Origin: Oppiella nova
Lineage: Eukaryota; Arthropoda; Arachnida; Sarcoptiformes; Oppiidae
Assembly: GCA_905397405.1 (NCBI GenBank)
Contig: CAJPVJ010000496.1
Location: 1 to 24,195 of the forward strand
Reading direction: 5' to 3'
DNA length: 24,195 nucleotides
Shown: positions 1 through 10,266 of the stretch, in pieces
How positions within the stretch are numbered: position 1 is the first letter of the stretch
How the letters are laid out: each line of letters starts with the position of its first letter
The notes under the pieces: model-generated
What the model saw: only the letters and a program-made list of their open reading frames with translations
Databases searched by the model: none
What the model was told of the DNA's origin: nothing
Position numbers and translations under genes: made by a program

Positions 1-265
1 TAAAAGCGATAGTTATATAATTAGTAAATAAATGCACTTTCAAGCAATGCTTACCCATTAATAAAGTGTCAATTGTTTATGAAAATGCAAACAAATCTAG
101 TGGTGAGCGATGAGCACATATACAGTCAACCAATGGTCACATGTAGTCAACGGTGTGTTGTGTGAAGTGATGATTCATATGATGACCACTTCTGGTGTAA
201 TATCTGTCACACATTCAACAGACAGTCAGTCAGAGTCTCTCACATCACTGTTAACGGCATTTTGA

Positions 266-550
266 ATGCAAACCAATGCAGCGCTCAATGCATACAAACA
301 CAGTAAACCATACACTCAGCAAAATGTGCACAATATCTGCAGTGAGAGCAGAGGCGCACCTCTTCTCACACTCTCATCACTTCATACATACAGTACGACC
401 ACAACACACACATCCCTATCCTCTACTCTATGCACTGTTAGGCATACAAAGCCAACACTGACTGTCACTCCCTTTCGCACGTATGAAATGTACTCGTGGT
501 TAGAGTCCGCACCCGAATCTGACAGAGCATTGCAATTGACTTTTAATTGA
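266..550 (+). other. 94-codon open frame duplicated in both arms, probably non-coding
   Basis: The open frame is Thr/Ser/His-rich and starts at an ATG about 260 bases into arm A. Arm B carries the same-length frame at 19738-20022 (-). The two translations differ at five residues (one adjacent pair plus three singles) and show only about one silent change, which is the opposite of purifying selection. A 61-codon frame overlaps it in another phase and is also preserved. I see no signal peptide, domain or splice context. It most likely lies in NAA10 upstream or 5' UTR sequence. Confidence 0.2.
344..349. other. Six-base micro-inversion between arms
   Basis: Arm A reads GAGAGC here, while the aligned arm B sequence in the same orientation reads GCTCTC, its exact reverse complement. 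On the plus strand both places (344-349 and 19939-19944) therefore read the same although everything around them is inverted. The changed core is four consecutive bases. Confidence 0.7.
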
Positions 551-811
551 CGCAAAACTTATTCCCTATTTTGCACACAATATTCAATTCAATGAGAAAG
601 TGATTGACATTCTGGTGGCAAACCTATTGTCAAACACTTCTATTAATATACATTCAATTGATTCAATTACTCATTATTTATTGCATTCAAAACATCTGAA
701 CGAATGAACACGTGATTCAACACTGAATCCAACGCTTGTAAACAAACCCACGATTGAAAGCAATTGACTGTTGATTTGATGCCAAAGAGGAATCACTGAT
801 CCATAGGAGAC

Positions 812-1440
812 ATGAATATCAGATGTGCTAAAGTAAGTGATGACTGATTGTGCCATTGATTGTCTACTATATCTAACATGCTGTATGATGTATGGTATGT
901 CAGCCATGTGATCTGATGAATATGCAACACTGCAACCTGTTGTGTCTGCCGGAGAACTATCAGATGAAGTACTACTTCTATCACGGCTTGTCGTGGCCTC
1001 AGCTCTCATACGTTGCCGAAGACGAGAGCGGATCCATTGTTGGCTACGTGTTGGCCAAGATGGAGGAGGACTCGGATGACGACCCTCACGGACATATCAC
1101 GTCACTGGCGGTGAAGCGGTCGCACCGGCGGCTCGGGTTGGCTCAGAAGCTGATGGACCAGTCGTCGCGCGCTATGATTGAGTGCTTCAACGCGAAGTAC
1201 GTGTCACTACACGTCCGCAAATCCAATCGCGCGGCTCTTCACCTGTACGCCAATACTCTGCGCTTTCAGATCAACGAAATAGAGCCGAAATACTACGCCG
1301 ATGGGGAGGACGCCTATGCCATGAAACGAGATTTGGTGGACTTCGCCAAAATGCATTCACTCAAACCCGCCGAACCCAACACCTTCTGGGACTCGCATAA
1401 GACGTCCAGTAATAAGACTAAAGATAATAAAGACGAGTAA
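812..1440 (+). CDS. NAA10: N-alpha-acetyltransferase 10 (NatA catalytic subunit)
   Basis: NAA10 is the catalytic subunit of the ribosome-associated NatA complex (with NAA15), which acetylates N-terminal Ser/Ala/Thr/Gly after Met removal. I model two exons, 812-832 and 904-1440, with a 71-bp GTAAGT..CAG intron, giving 185 aa starting MNIRCAKPCDL. That splice restores the conserved NAA10 N-terminus; an unspliced start at 892 would give a foreign MVCQ leader. The GNAT fold is essentially complete: [10 protein letters not shown] (residues 34-43, with the conserved Ser37), the acetyl-CoA loop RRLGLA (about residues 82-87), [13 protein letters not shown], and YYADGEDAY near the end. The C-terminal tail is short and lysine/acid-rich, shorter than the human protein (235 aa) and close to insect forms. 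A poly(A) signal follows at 1485. Arm B carries a truncated second copy whose visible residues are identical. Confidence 0.95.
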
Positions 1441-3097
1441 ACCATCAAATCGCCAACTAATTTGTAAATCACATCAAACTTATTAATAAAGTTTTGTTTT
1501 TCCTTTAGTTTTTGTTTTTCCATTAGTTTTTGTTTTGGCTTTGAATGTAGTTATGATTTGGATGTGAGTTGTGCGCAATTTTAGTCTTCAGTATAATTGA
1601 GTTGTCATTGAATTTATATTTAATATAAGTTGCATTCATATGTAGAGTATTTGTAGCGCACATTCACTCCATATGTCTTGTGTCTGTCAACTTTGATTAG
1701 AGATAAACACAAAATATTGATTTATCCCAAAATCGTATTACAGTTGAGGCTTATAATAAGTATAGTGTTTGGGGTCAACCTAACCAGAGTTAGCTCACTG
1801 TATGTCATCTGATTATGACTCCGATTCACTGTAAAGTGATATACAATAAGAGTAAACCACAGCATAGACTGGTGCGTAACAGCCGGTGCGCTATATATAG
1901 GGTTTGTATAACTTATTAGGTTTAAGTCAAATCACATTTCTTCAGACGAGTTGTTGGAGTATTTAAGTTGAGATCAAATTTCATGTTATTTGTTCCGAAC
2001 ATAAGCCATAAATTTGAGCTAATTTTCACTGTTTTAATGGGTTTTTTGCAATACTTTGTCCGAACGAATAGATCTCTATTTTGGTTATTTCTCGTGAGAA
2101 CATAATTGCCACAAAAGTTATCAATCATGTGGTTAACTATACCACGAAATCTTATAACCTTTAGACCACCCGTTGTATTAATTAGATTATATTCTCATAT
2201 TCTGTTACTATTCTCTTATCCTGATTGTAAATAATTTAACAATATTACGGATTCTTAACGCCACAGAATTGTTATCTATTGAATTTTCAGAGATATTTTT
2301 AGTCGACTGCTTAATAAGGAATAGTTTTAAGGAATAGTACCGATATATACTGTATATATATATATGTGAAAACTTAAATTGACATGATAAATAAGTTAAA
2401 AAATAAATATGTAATCAATCAAATCGTTGAAAAAAATTTTAATTAGACATTTTCTATATAATTTAGGTTGTGTAATTCTACATTAATTTGGTTATTAATA
2501 TCATTGAATCTAACCACTATTAAAGTTATATAGTGACACTTAGTAATTATCACTTTTATTAAATTTAATAATTTACTATAAATCGTAGTGCCGTTTATTT
2601 TTCAGATATGAAACTTGCAATATTCTGTAAATAATTTTCCTAATGTCTTATATGATAGTAACTCTTATCAAAGAATTTGAACATTTCAACCAAACAAAAT
2701 ATACAGTACTTTAATTTAGTTTTTCAAAATTTATTTTTAAAAATACTGTACCAGTAAAAGGTAATTTATCAGATAAGTTATTTTATTTCCTTATCAATTT
2801 GAATACAGTATAATTTGTAAGAATTTATTAAAAGTATTATATTAAACAATTCTTCTAAACTATACACAAACTGTACATTAAATCAGGTCTTTCTAACACA
2901 TTGTATTATAATACAGTAAATTTAATACTATTAAATCACATAATTTATCACAATTTGTTAAATGACAAGCAATACAAAGATCAAATACATACTTACGGTA
3001 TATTGATTATAAGCTTTGAATGTTTAAAATTTATATTTGAAAAAGTGTTCAAAATATAAATACAAAAATGTGAAAATTATCAAAGATTTGAAAGATA
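1441..3097. other. Intergenic region between convergent NAA10 and carboxypeptidase genes
   Basis: Beyond the NAA10 3' end this is mostly AT-rich, non-coding-looking sequence. A 68-codon frame at 1922-2128 (-) has no recognisable features and AT-driven composition. Short ACTGTA/TACAGT motifs recur from about 2345 to 2935. Two 12-13 base strings (1773-1785, 1846-1857) recur near 17168-17215, hinting at an old dispersed repeat. Confidence 0.5.
1485..1490 (+). promoter_or_regulatory. Poly(A) signal of NAA10
   Basis: A canonical AATAAA lies 45 bases after the NAA10 stop codon and is followed by a T/G-rich stretch (1491-1540), as expected for a downstream element. That stretch repeats a GTTTTTGTTTT-like unit three times. 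Confidence 0.6.
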
Positions 3098-6000
3098 TCA
3101 AAATGGGTGCAAAGAATCGGTGTCTTCAGAATTGGCTTCACTTACGTTTGTTAATCTAAATTAACAAAAAGATAATTAATTAATAAATTGGTAAACAATT
3201 AATTAGTAATGGTATAAGAAATTGCTTACAGATCTTGTGATTCCAGTAACAACTCAAAGGGAACGGCAGGAATGGGACGAGAATTGTTTGGGTCGTAAAT
3301 GAATTGCAATCTATTGAGTGCAGCACAGAATTTATGTCCCATTTCTGTCAACTCATTGATTCCCAGATGAAAGCCGTCATACAATCCCTGATCACAACCC
3401 GCTTGAGAGCACTCGAGAGTATAACTCGCTTTCAAACCCAATTCCCTCCAAAGGGTTATTCTCGCCGTTCGTTCTCTACTCTCTTCTATATTATAGGAAC
3501 AGTAGTTCAGACTAAATGCCGGCGCCGTTAGGTTTAATAGTAACGGTAGGGCTAAGTGACTGTTATCTTCGGCTTTGTTTCGATCACTTCTCTTCCATGA
3601 CATCGACGGACAACAGCCGTAAACAAAGATATTCTTGCGTCGGGAGTGTCCGTGAAAATCGACTAAAACGACTGGATTTGTGTCGTTTGATATATGACTC
3701 AAATATTTAATCAACGCTTTCATGTGATAGACTGTCGGATGCAAGAGAGGGTTCGGTCGACGCCACTGTCGATTCAGATCTTCTCCCTGTGCGCCCGTCC
3801 GCGAGCTTTACATTCAACACAATTGTTTCAATTTAAACAATAATCAAAGTATCAAAACACTCAATACAACTCACTTTCCATTGATAACTCCGTCCGGATT
3901 AGACATCGGAATTATTTTGAAGACATAACTCTCGAGTAACTTCTTTGCAGACATCTTATCACTCAATAAGAAATCGATACAACCCTTCAGTATCCACGAA
4001 GAGTTGGTCTCAGAAGGGTGTACCCGACCCATCAATACTATATATTGACGACCAGTTTCATTATCAGGTGATTTACAACTGGTTATAGTGAGCACCGGTA
4101 CTTCATTGCCAGCCAACGAAGTGCAAAGAGTTTGTTCTCGAAAATAAATATTACAACAATTGTGACAATTTTGCCAAAAATGGATACAACTCTTTAAGTA
4201 CGTATAACTGTATGGATAACTATATGCTAAGAAGCAGTCGTCGTTTTCAAAGGGAAATGTCATTTGAAAAGTCAGTGTATAATAAGTTTTGCCATTCATT
4301 AGACTTTCGATTGAGTCGTCAGTGAGATAATGGTTTCTATAGTATGCTATCGAATGGCCCACTCTTTTCCAAAATGGTTTATCGCAGACAAGAGATTCTT
4401 TAGTGGAGAACATAACAGGTCTCTGACCCTCATTGTAGAGACTGTTTTGCTTTTCGCAATTAATTATATGAAACACATATTCAACCTCTGGCTTCATATT
4501 TGAGACTTTGAAATAAAACCACTGGACGTGAGAACTCGTATTAATATCTGTGTTCAATAGAAGGGTGTATTCATTGGACATGAAATCGTTTTGTAAAACC
4601 TTTCGCAGGTTTCCACTTTCAAAACGAGACTCAAATTGAAGTTTATTTTTATGCAAAACATTATTCTCGTTATTCACATCATAGACAACAAACCATTCTT
4701 TGGTTTTCTTATCGATTCTTTCAATGATGTGATCCATTAGTTTAGTTCTCGCGGTTTTCCACATATCCTCGGATTCATTCATAAGAAGTTCTTCCAACTT
4801 ATTGTTACCAATATTTGCCGCCAAATCTGGTTCGGCTAATGTGACAATCGGTTGAATACTAATGGTTTTTGTGGCCATTTGTGTGTATACTTGACGCCAG
4901 TCCGCACTCTCCATAAAGACTTCTTTACGTTTGCCTTCTTTCTCGCTTTTTATCATCTCTTTTATTGAATTCAAATCCATTTTATTTTCATTTTCATTCA
5001 GTTCTACAATTTCTTCCTCATCTATAGATCTGTTATTATTATTGTTTTGATAATTTGAAAAACAGCCACAAAATAGACTTTTAATGTTTTCGATACTTCT
5101 TTTTCTCTCTCTATTTAGGACATGAAATCGTTTTGTAAAACCTTTCGCAGGTTTCCACTTTCAAAACGAGACTCAAATTGAAGTTTATTTTTATGCAAAA
5201 CATTATTCTCGTTATTCACATCATAGACAACAAACCATTCTTTGCTTTTCTTATCGATTCTTTCAATGATGTGATCCATTAGTTTAGTTCTCGCGGTTTT
5301 CCACATATCCTCGGATTCATTCATAAGAAGTTCCTCCAACTTATTGTTACCAATATTTGCCGCCAAATCTGGTTCAGCTAATGTGACAATCGGTTGAATA
5401 CTAATGGTTTTTGTGGCCATTTGTGTGTATACTTGACGCCAGTCCGCACTCTCCATAAAGACTTCTTTACGTTTGCCTTCTTTCTCGCTTTTTATCATTT
5501 CTTTTATTGAATTCAAATCCATTTTATTTTCATTCAGTTCTACAATTTCTTCCTCATCTATAGATCTGTTATTATTATTGTTTTGATAATTTGAAAAACA
5601 GCCACAAAATAGACTTTTAATGTTTTCGATACTTCTTTTTCTCTCTCTATTTTCTTTTGATTCAACCTTTTGTTTAAACACTGGATTCAATTCAAAATCT
5701 TTAAATTCCGGGAAAAACTGCTCATAAGAAATAACAGTCTTATTGTCCAAATTTGTTGAAATAGATTGACTGTCATTGGATTCATTGTCTGAATCGCTTT
5801 CGTCTAAAGAATCGTAATTTTCATCGATATTACACTCATTTCCATTGGAATTCTCAACAGATTCTGGTTTATAATTGAGTTCTCCATTGAGTGGGATATG
5901 AAATATGTTTGGATTAAAGTGCGAGTCCAGTGGCAAAGGGAGTGGATCTAACAGTCTTTGAATAACAAGACTCGATAATCTAAACAATCTATTCAAATGT

Positions 6001-7755
6001 TGCATCTTTTTTGTTTGCATTTTATTATCGGCAAGAGTTTGCATGAAAGATAAAACTTTTTTATCAACGCATAGATGTATCAACTGTTCCCTACCGGCCC
6101 TCACGTATGACAAGTGCAGGAATATTGACAGAAGATTGTAAGAATAACGCATTGTTTTGTGAATTTTAAGAATATTCTTGTTTGAATCACTTTTAGTATC
6201 AATCATAAGGAGAGAGCAATCATCAAAGAGTTTGATCACAGATGACATATAGTACGAGGGATTTGTGAGTAATTCAGAGATTCCTTCCTCTAAAATAAAA
6301 CAACAATTCAAAGTGAGTTAATATTCAGTCAATTTGTTTATGAATTATATACTGAAAGACTCACTGCAACGACAAACTAGAGCTAACACTTCGATGGCAT
6401 GAGTGGATGAGGAAGACATGCTTTTATGAGTTAAGAGAATGTTATGAATTATATTTATTAATCCATTGTCTGACTGCATATGTGAAGACAACAAATCATT
6501 TGTGTTTTTTATGCAGAAAATCGGTGCACACAATGCTCTCATCTGAGCTATGATTCGGTAATAAATATGAGTTAAGTTTTGAAATCCATTAGAAATGACA
6601 TAAAATACTTACAGCTTTTAAGAAAATTCTTTAAATAGCATAGAATTGTCGAAACGATCTTATATTTATGTTTCCACTTCTCTAAAGCATACAAACTCTT
6701 AGACAACGATGACTTATGTGTGGCATAGATTTTTTGCACAAATTTTTTATCTGAAAAATATATTTTGTTAATCCTTTTGACTCAACCATTTATTATTAGG
6801 CAAATGATTACAACTTACGAAGAGATAATTTATGCAAAACTATGTAAAAGGTTTCAATTATAGACTCCTTTTGAGTCATGCGATCTTCCATTTGAAGCAA
6901 ATTTGCGATCAACTGGTCATCAGATATGATCATAAAAGCCCTTTCCTTTCGCTTTGCAATTGATTCGCAGCTGAGAATCAATTTGAAAATCAATAGACAG
7001 TTGTGATTGATATTCGTGTGATTCATATTTTCAGTCTTCAAAGAGTTGCATAAATAATAAACAAAAATAGTCAAAGAATGCACTTTTGATAACAAGTAAT
7101 CAGATATTAATGACACACATCTGAAAATAATTTATGGAAAAATATTTGCCGAAAATAACTTTCGATCAAAACTGATATAAAATTCTTAAGTGAAAGTAAA
7201 AAATGAAAAAATATTTTCACTTTTGTAAATTCTGGAAAAAATCCAAATCAAAGCACAAGTGATTGGAAACAGTATAATAAAACACTAAACAGTTGTATAA
7301 ATGTTTAAATACTACTGTTTCTATGACTAAAAACTCTTTTTATTGAATATAAAAACTAAAGAATTCGACATAATTTAGAGCTTACTCTCAACCAAAGTGT
7401 TGGCAACAAATGATTATAATTATAACAAATTATTGGCTCTGTTTTATAAATACCTGAATCAAAGACTTTAGGACTGACATCACATTCTGTATATCAAAGT
7501 TGAGAATTTGCTCCAATTTTCCTAATATAACAAACAATTATAGAATTTATTACTAAATAGGAATCTATTAATAAATAATTACTCATTAATCAGTTAATTA
7601 TATCGGTTGTGGAGTTTTTTCTTACCCTCAATATCGGAATCATTTAAGAAATCAATGAGATTTGGTTGACATTCAATGACAGGAATTTTATCACATTCAA
7701 CATCACTGTTAGTTTGCAGTTGCAATGCATTCGTGTTAGACTCACAGCTATTCAT
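3098..7755 (-). CDS. AGTPBP1: Cytosolic carboxypeptidase 1-like (Nna1/AGTPBP1 family), frame broken by tandem duplication
   Basis: M14-family zinc carboxypeptidases of this type remove glutamates from tubulin tails in the cytosol. My exon model is 7755-7626, 7521-7454, an 11-nt microexon 7231-7221, 7120-6819, 6750-6613, 6547-6365, 6289-3875, 3805-3230 and 3155-3098; all introns are GT..AG and phases agree. The N-terminal half is helical (ARM-like), then an acidic linker, then the CCP N-domain (QWFYFKV, HIINCEKQ, YSYPYSYTYLKS). Zinc ligands are His and Glu in RVHPSETNSSW (codons 4018-4020 and 4009-4011; the usual HPGE is HPSE) and the first His of DFHGHSRRKN (3652-3654). The catalytic Glu is in SYTLECS. 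GEDLNRQW is formed across the 3806-3874 intron. The large exon contains a 542-bp tandem duplication, and an in-frame TAA falls at the junction (about 5115-5117). Counting the duplicated unit once, exons total 3339 nt, about 1112 aa, near CCP1 length. As assembled the product would lack the catalytic domain. CCP4 is an alternative assignment. Confidence 0.85.
4576..5117. repeat. Tandem duplication copy 1 inside carboxypeptidase exon
   Basis: 542-bp unit, directly repeated at 5118-5652. Copy 1 is continuous with the 3' catalytic part of the gene. It carries a six-base insertion (an extra TTTTCA-type unit near 4983-4995) and substitutions such as G at 4834, C at 4957 and T at 4792. 542 is not a multiple of three, so the two copies are read in different frames. 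Confidence 0.9.
5118..5652. repeat. Tandem duplication copy 2 inside carboxypeptidase exon
   Basis: The second unit is continuous with the 5' part of the gene. It has A at 5376, T at 5499 and lacks the six-base insertion. In the part also present in arm B (5368 onward), arm B shares the copy 2 state at all three of these informative places. The coding frame entering from the 5' side ends in TAA where copy 2 meets copy 1. Confidence 0.9.
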
Positions 7756-8646
7756 TGCATACCATTAAACCTTAATTCATGACAACATTATGCAAAATAT
7801 AATTTAGTTATCAATTATATTAAATTCAATTGTATATGTTAGTCAAAGCATTGTAAATTTATAAATACATTTAAACAATTTATCAAATAATTAACTATTT
7901 GACAGTGAACTGAGACTGAGTAATAAAAACAAGAATATTCTGTAATACAATTTCCACACTATTTGGCACTGAATTCAAATTTTAATTTTTTTCATCTGCG
8001 AAAAACTTAATTAATATATAATTTAATGGCTTTTTAAATATTAAAACTTATAAACTAATAATAAACGCGTGAAATATTAAATTACATTCACATTTTCATA
8101 CACAAATACCGATACTAACCAAATTAGTGACAAGAACAATATTTAAAGTTATAATTGATAAAATTATTGATTAGATATAGTTATGCCATTAATTGAAATA
8201 AATATATTATTATTTGTTTTATAAAAAGTAGCAAAAATAAAATAAATAACACATTAGTATGAAGTGAAATGAGAATAATTATTCGTTTGATGTAATGCTC
8301 AAAGAGTGAAGACTAGACTCGAGAGGGGTTTCCACTCAAATGAAAGACTTCTTTGAAATGATGTGAAATGAGAAGTGAAGTTATGTTTTGGGAAAATGTG
8401 TTTAAATTTAATTTTAAAATTAGAGCCAATGAGCGAATAAATGGCTGAGTCTTTGAGTCTTATGTAAAGTTATATATGAATTATATATGAGTTATTCGTT
8501 TCGTTAATTGCATTACTGTTTGAGACACAGAATCGCAAGAAATTCTGCACTTTTTGTTTGCAATGCATTTCAAGCCTACAATCAATTGCATTGTTTTCAC
8601 TGTTTGTTTCACTCACTTGTACTCCAATTATGGTATATATTTGCAG
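7756..8646. other. AT-rich region upstream of the carboxypeptidase gene
   Basis: Contains the presumed promoter and 5' UTR of the minus-strand carboxypeptidase near 7756-8000. The rest is AT-rich with no open frame of convincing composition and no RNA gene that I can recognise. Confidence 0.4.
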
Positions 8647-8796
8647 ATAATCTCATCGCATGTTTGGCCACATATTTGCATCCAATGGTAGACCCAAATG
8701 AGATCCGAGTTAACACAAGAGATAACAATTCTTGAGATGAAGACAACGGTTCCAATGGTTCCTCTGGTGATGCCAACGATGACTCCGAGTCTGACG
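8647..8796 (+). pseudogene. Candidate acidic low-complexity exon, interrupted by one stop
   Basis: Follows a TTTGCAG acceptor-like site. The frame runs DNLIACLATYLHP, then VDPNEIRVNTRDNNS, a TGA (about 8733-8735), then in the same frame an acidic Asn/Ser/Gly/Asp-rich stretch (DEDNGSNGSSGDAND) up to a possible GC-type donor GGCAAGT at 8797. GC content rises sharply over the background after 8690. The same amino-acid bias and a compatible phase recur at 10267. It could be a decayed gene, a sequencing error in a real one, or chance. I do not recognise a family. Confidence 0.25.
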
Positions 8797-10266
8797 GCAA
8801 GTACTGCTCATTCATATCATTATAATGGACAACAAACTTATGATTAATAAATTGAATCTATATTTAAATGCATTTAAATTTGACACTAATTTAACAATAA
8901 CTCAATTCTTGACACAATTTTTGTGAACTTTTAGAAATCATATAAATATTTGGTTTGAGATGTGATTTGAGAAACAATTTTCGGTTTGACTTGAATGAGG
9001 AAAATAAATACAAAACTAATTGTCAAAAGAAGTACAAAATAATGCAATTCTCCGCTAAAAACACATGAAAATGTAATTATTTGTTGAATGTTTGAGTCAA
9101 ATATAACACAAACCCATAAAATTGAAACTATTTTTGTATTTGTGTTTGTTTTGCATTAAACACCTATTTTTAGCTCACATTCACTTCAGAGGGAGACTGA
9201 GTCCACACAAAACACTCATTCCCTCATCCCTTCCCTTCCCATCCCATTAGCCATAAACCCGAATATACTTACGTTTGGAAACAATTGAATTAACACTGAA
9301 TTTGTCTTGAATACATTTTACTTCATAATTATATAATTGCAAACAAATTCACTAACATGTCTGATATGTATTATACGTGTATAAGTGAAAAACAATACTT
9401 TAATTTAAATATTTTTTGTGAGAGATTGAAATACAATACATTAGATACAGAATATGACAATCAATGGGATTGTTATTTAGCTAAAGTTTTAGTTTCAAAT
9501 TTCATAAAAATATTAAATATTAATTTCTCCATTTTTGTAAACAGGATAATTGATCTGAACTTAATTTTAAAAATTAACACATAAAAATGTACATTAGATT
9601 GACATAAATGAAAATGTAACCTTTTTAAGCTTTAACGCATAAGAACTTTCATTTCTATCTATAGATGCAATTGATTTTGTCTTTCATGATATCATTCAAT
9701 GTTCAAATTAATATTTAGCAAAGTGTGTTTGCAATCAGTAATTTGAGATTATGTTCAGTAATTATTTCAAAGTTATTTTTATTCTGTAATACAGAATCTG
9801 TATGCTATTTATGTTTAGCTATAAGCAAAGAATAAGCTATTTGCAACAAAAACAACAAATGTTCCTGATTATTGTATATAACTTAACCATATTTATAATA
9901 TGACAGATATTATACTTTTAAAATATTTAGAAAAGGATCAAGATCCAAAATGAAAAGTTCTAATTTAGAACTAAACAAGTTTTAAAGTAAAAGTCACATC
10001 AATTGAGTGCCTGAGTGTGCAAAAGGTGTCACTGAGTGTCACAATCAGGCATTCATTGCAAACGTGTTTCCAATGCTTTCATACTTTTGCCAATCATTTG
10101 CACACTTTGTGTCCCTTTTGTTAGTTTAGTTTCACTTGAATTTAGGTCTAATTCACATCCAATGAGACAATGATTGACTGAATTCAATAAATTAACCATT
10201 TATTAGGTATTTCACTCATTATATCAACTATTAATTGAGTACTCATTTATTTGTATCCATACATAG
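8797..10266. other. AT-rich stretch, no supported gene
   Basis: Mostly AT-rich. A 75-codon frame (9357-9584, +) is rich in Asn, Ile, Leu and Tyr, as AT-rich random sequence would be. The notable element is the G-quadruplex motif at 9221-9245. The stretch could be an intron if the flanking acidic fragments belong together. Confidence 0.4.
9221..9245 (-). other. G-quadruplex motif
   Basis: On the minus strand five GGG runs are separated by loops of 2, 2, 2 and 4 bases (plus-strand CCC at 9221, 9228, 9233, 9238 and 9243). This satisfies the standard four-run G3 rule with a spare run, and it stands out in strongly AT-rich surroundings. The plus strand is a pure-pyrimidine-like tract. Confidence 0.7.

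Larger units (their letters stand above)
1..811. other. Upstream region of NAA10 (arm A), no clear gene
   Basis: Moderately AT-rich DNA upstream of the NAA10 start, presumably promoter and 5' UTR. It holds two overlapping small open frames (266-550 and 276-461). Their lengths are kept in arm B, but the differences are mostly amino-acid-changing, so coding is not supported. I see no recognisable domain, RNA gene or TATA-type promoter that I would defend. Confidence 0.5.
1..6297. repeat. Inverted duplication, arm A
   Basis: This segment is repeated in reverse complement at 18204-20288. Positions 1-1163 match 20288-19136 and 5368-6297 match 19134-18204. The 1164-5367 stretch has no counterpart and is represented there by the single n at 19135. 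The copies differ by scattered substitutions (a few percent), small indels and a diverged NAA10 intron, so they are not an exact copying error. The arm reaches the left edge of the window and may continue beyond it. It could be a true inverted duplication or two haplotypes placed in one scaffold. Confidence 0.9.

Noticed and set aside
892-903. ATG at 892 as NAA10 start
   Set aside because: It would give an MVCQ leader. Splicing 832 to 904 restores the conserved MNIR..DLMNMQ N-terminus with good GTAAGT and CAG sites.
674-1009. 111-codon minus-strand open frame over the NAA10 5' end
   Set aside because: It is a shadow of NAA10 exon 2 and its upstream sequence. NAA10 on the plus strand is strongly supported.
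1773-1785. CCTAACC as interstitial telomeric repeat (arthropod TTAGG)
   Set aside because: Only one or two partial units are present, not an array.
3304-3710. Plus-strand frames of 75 and 64 codons
   Set aside because: They are antisense to the carboxypeptidase catalytic exon, which has clear family motifs on the minus strand.
9357-9584. 75-codon plus-strand frame
   Set aside because: Amino-acid content follows AT-rich base composition; no splice context, domain or duplicate supports it.
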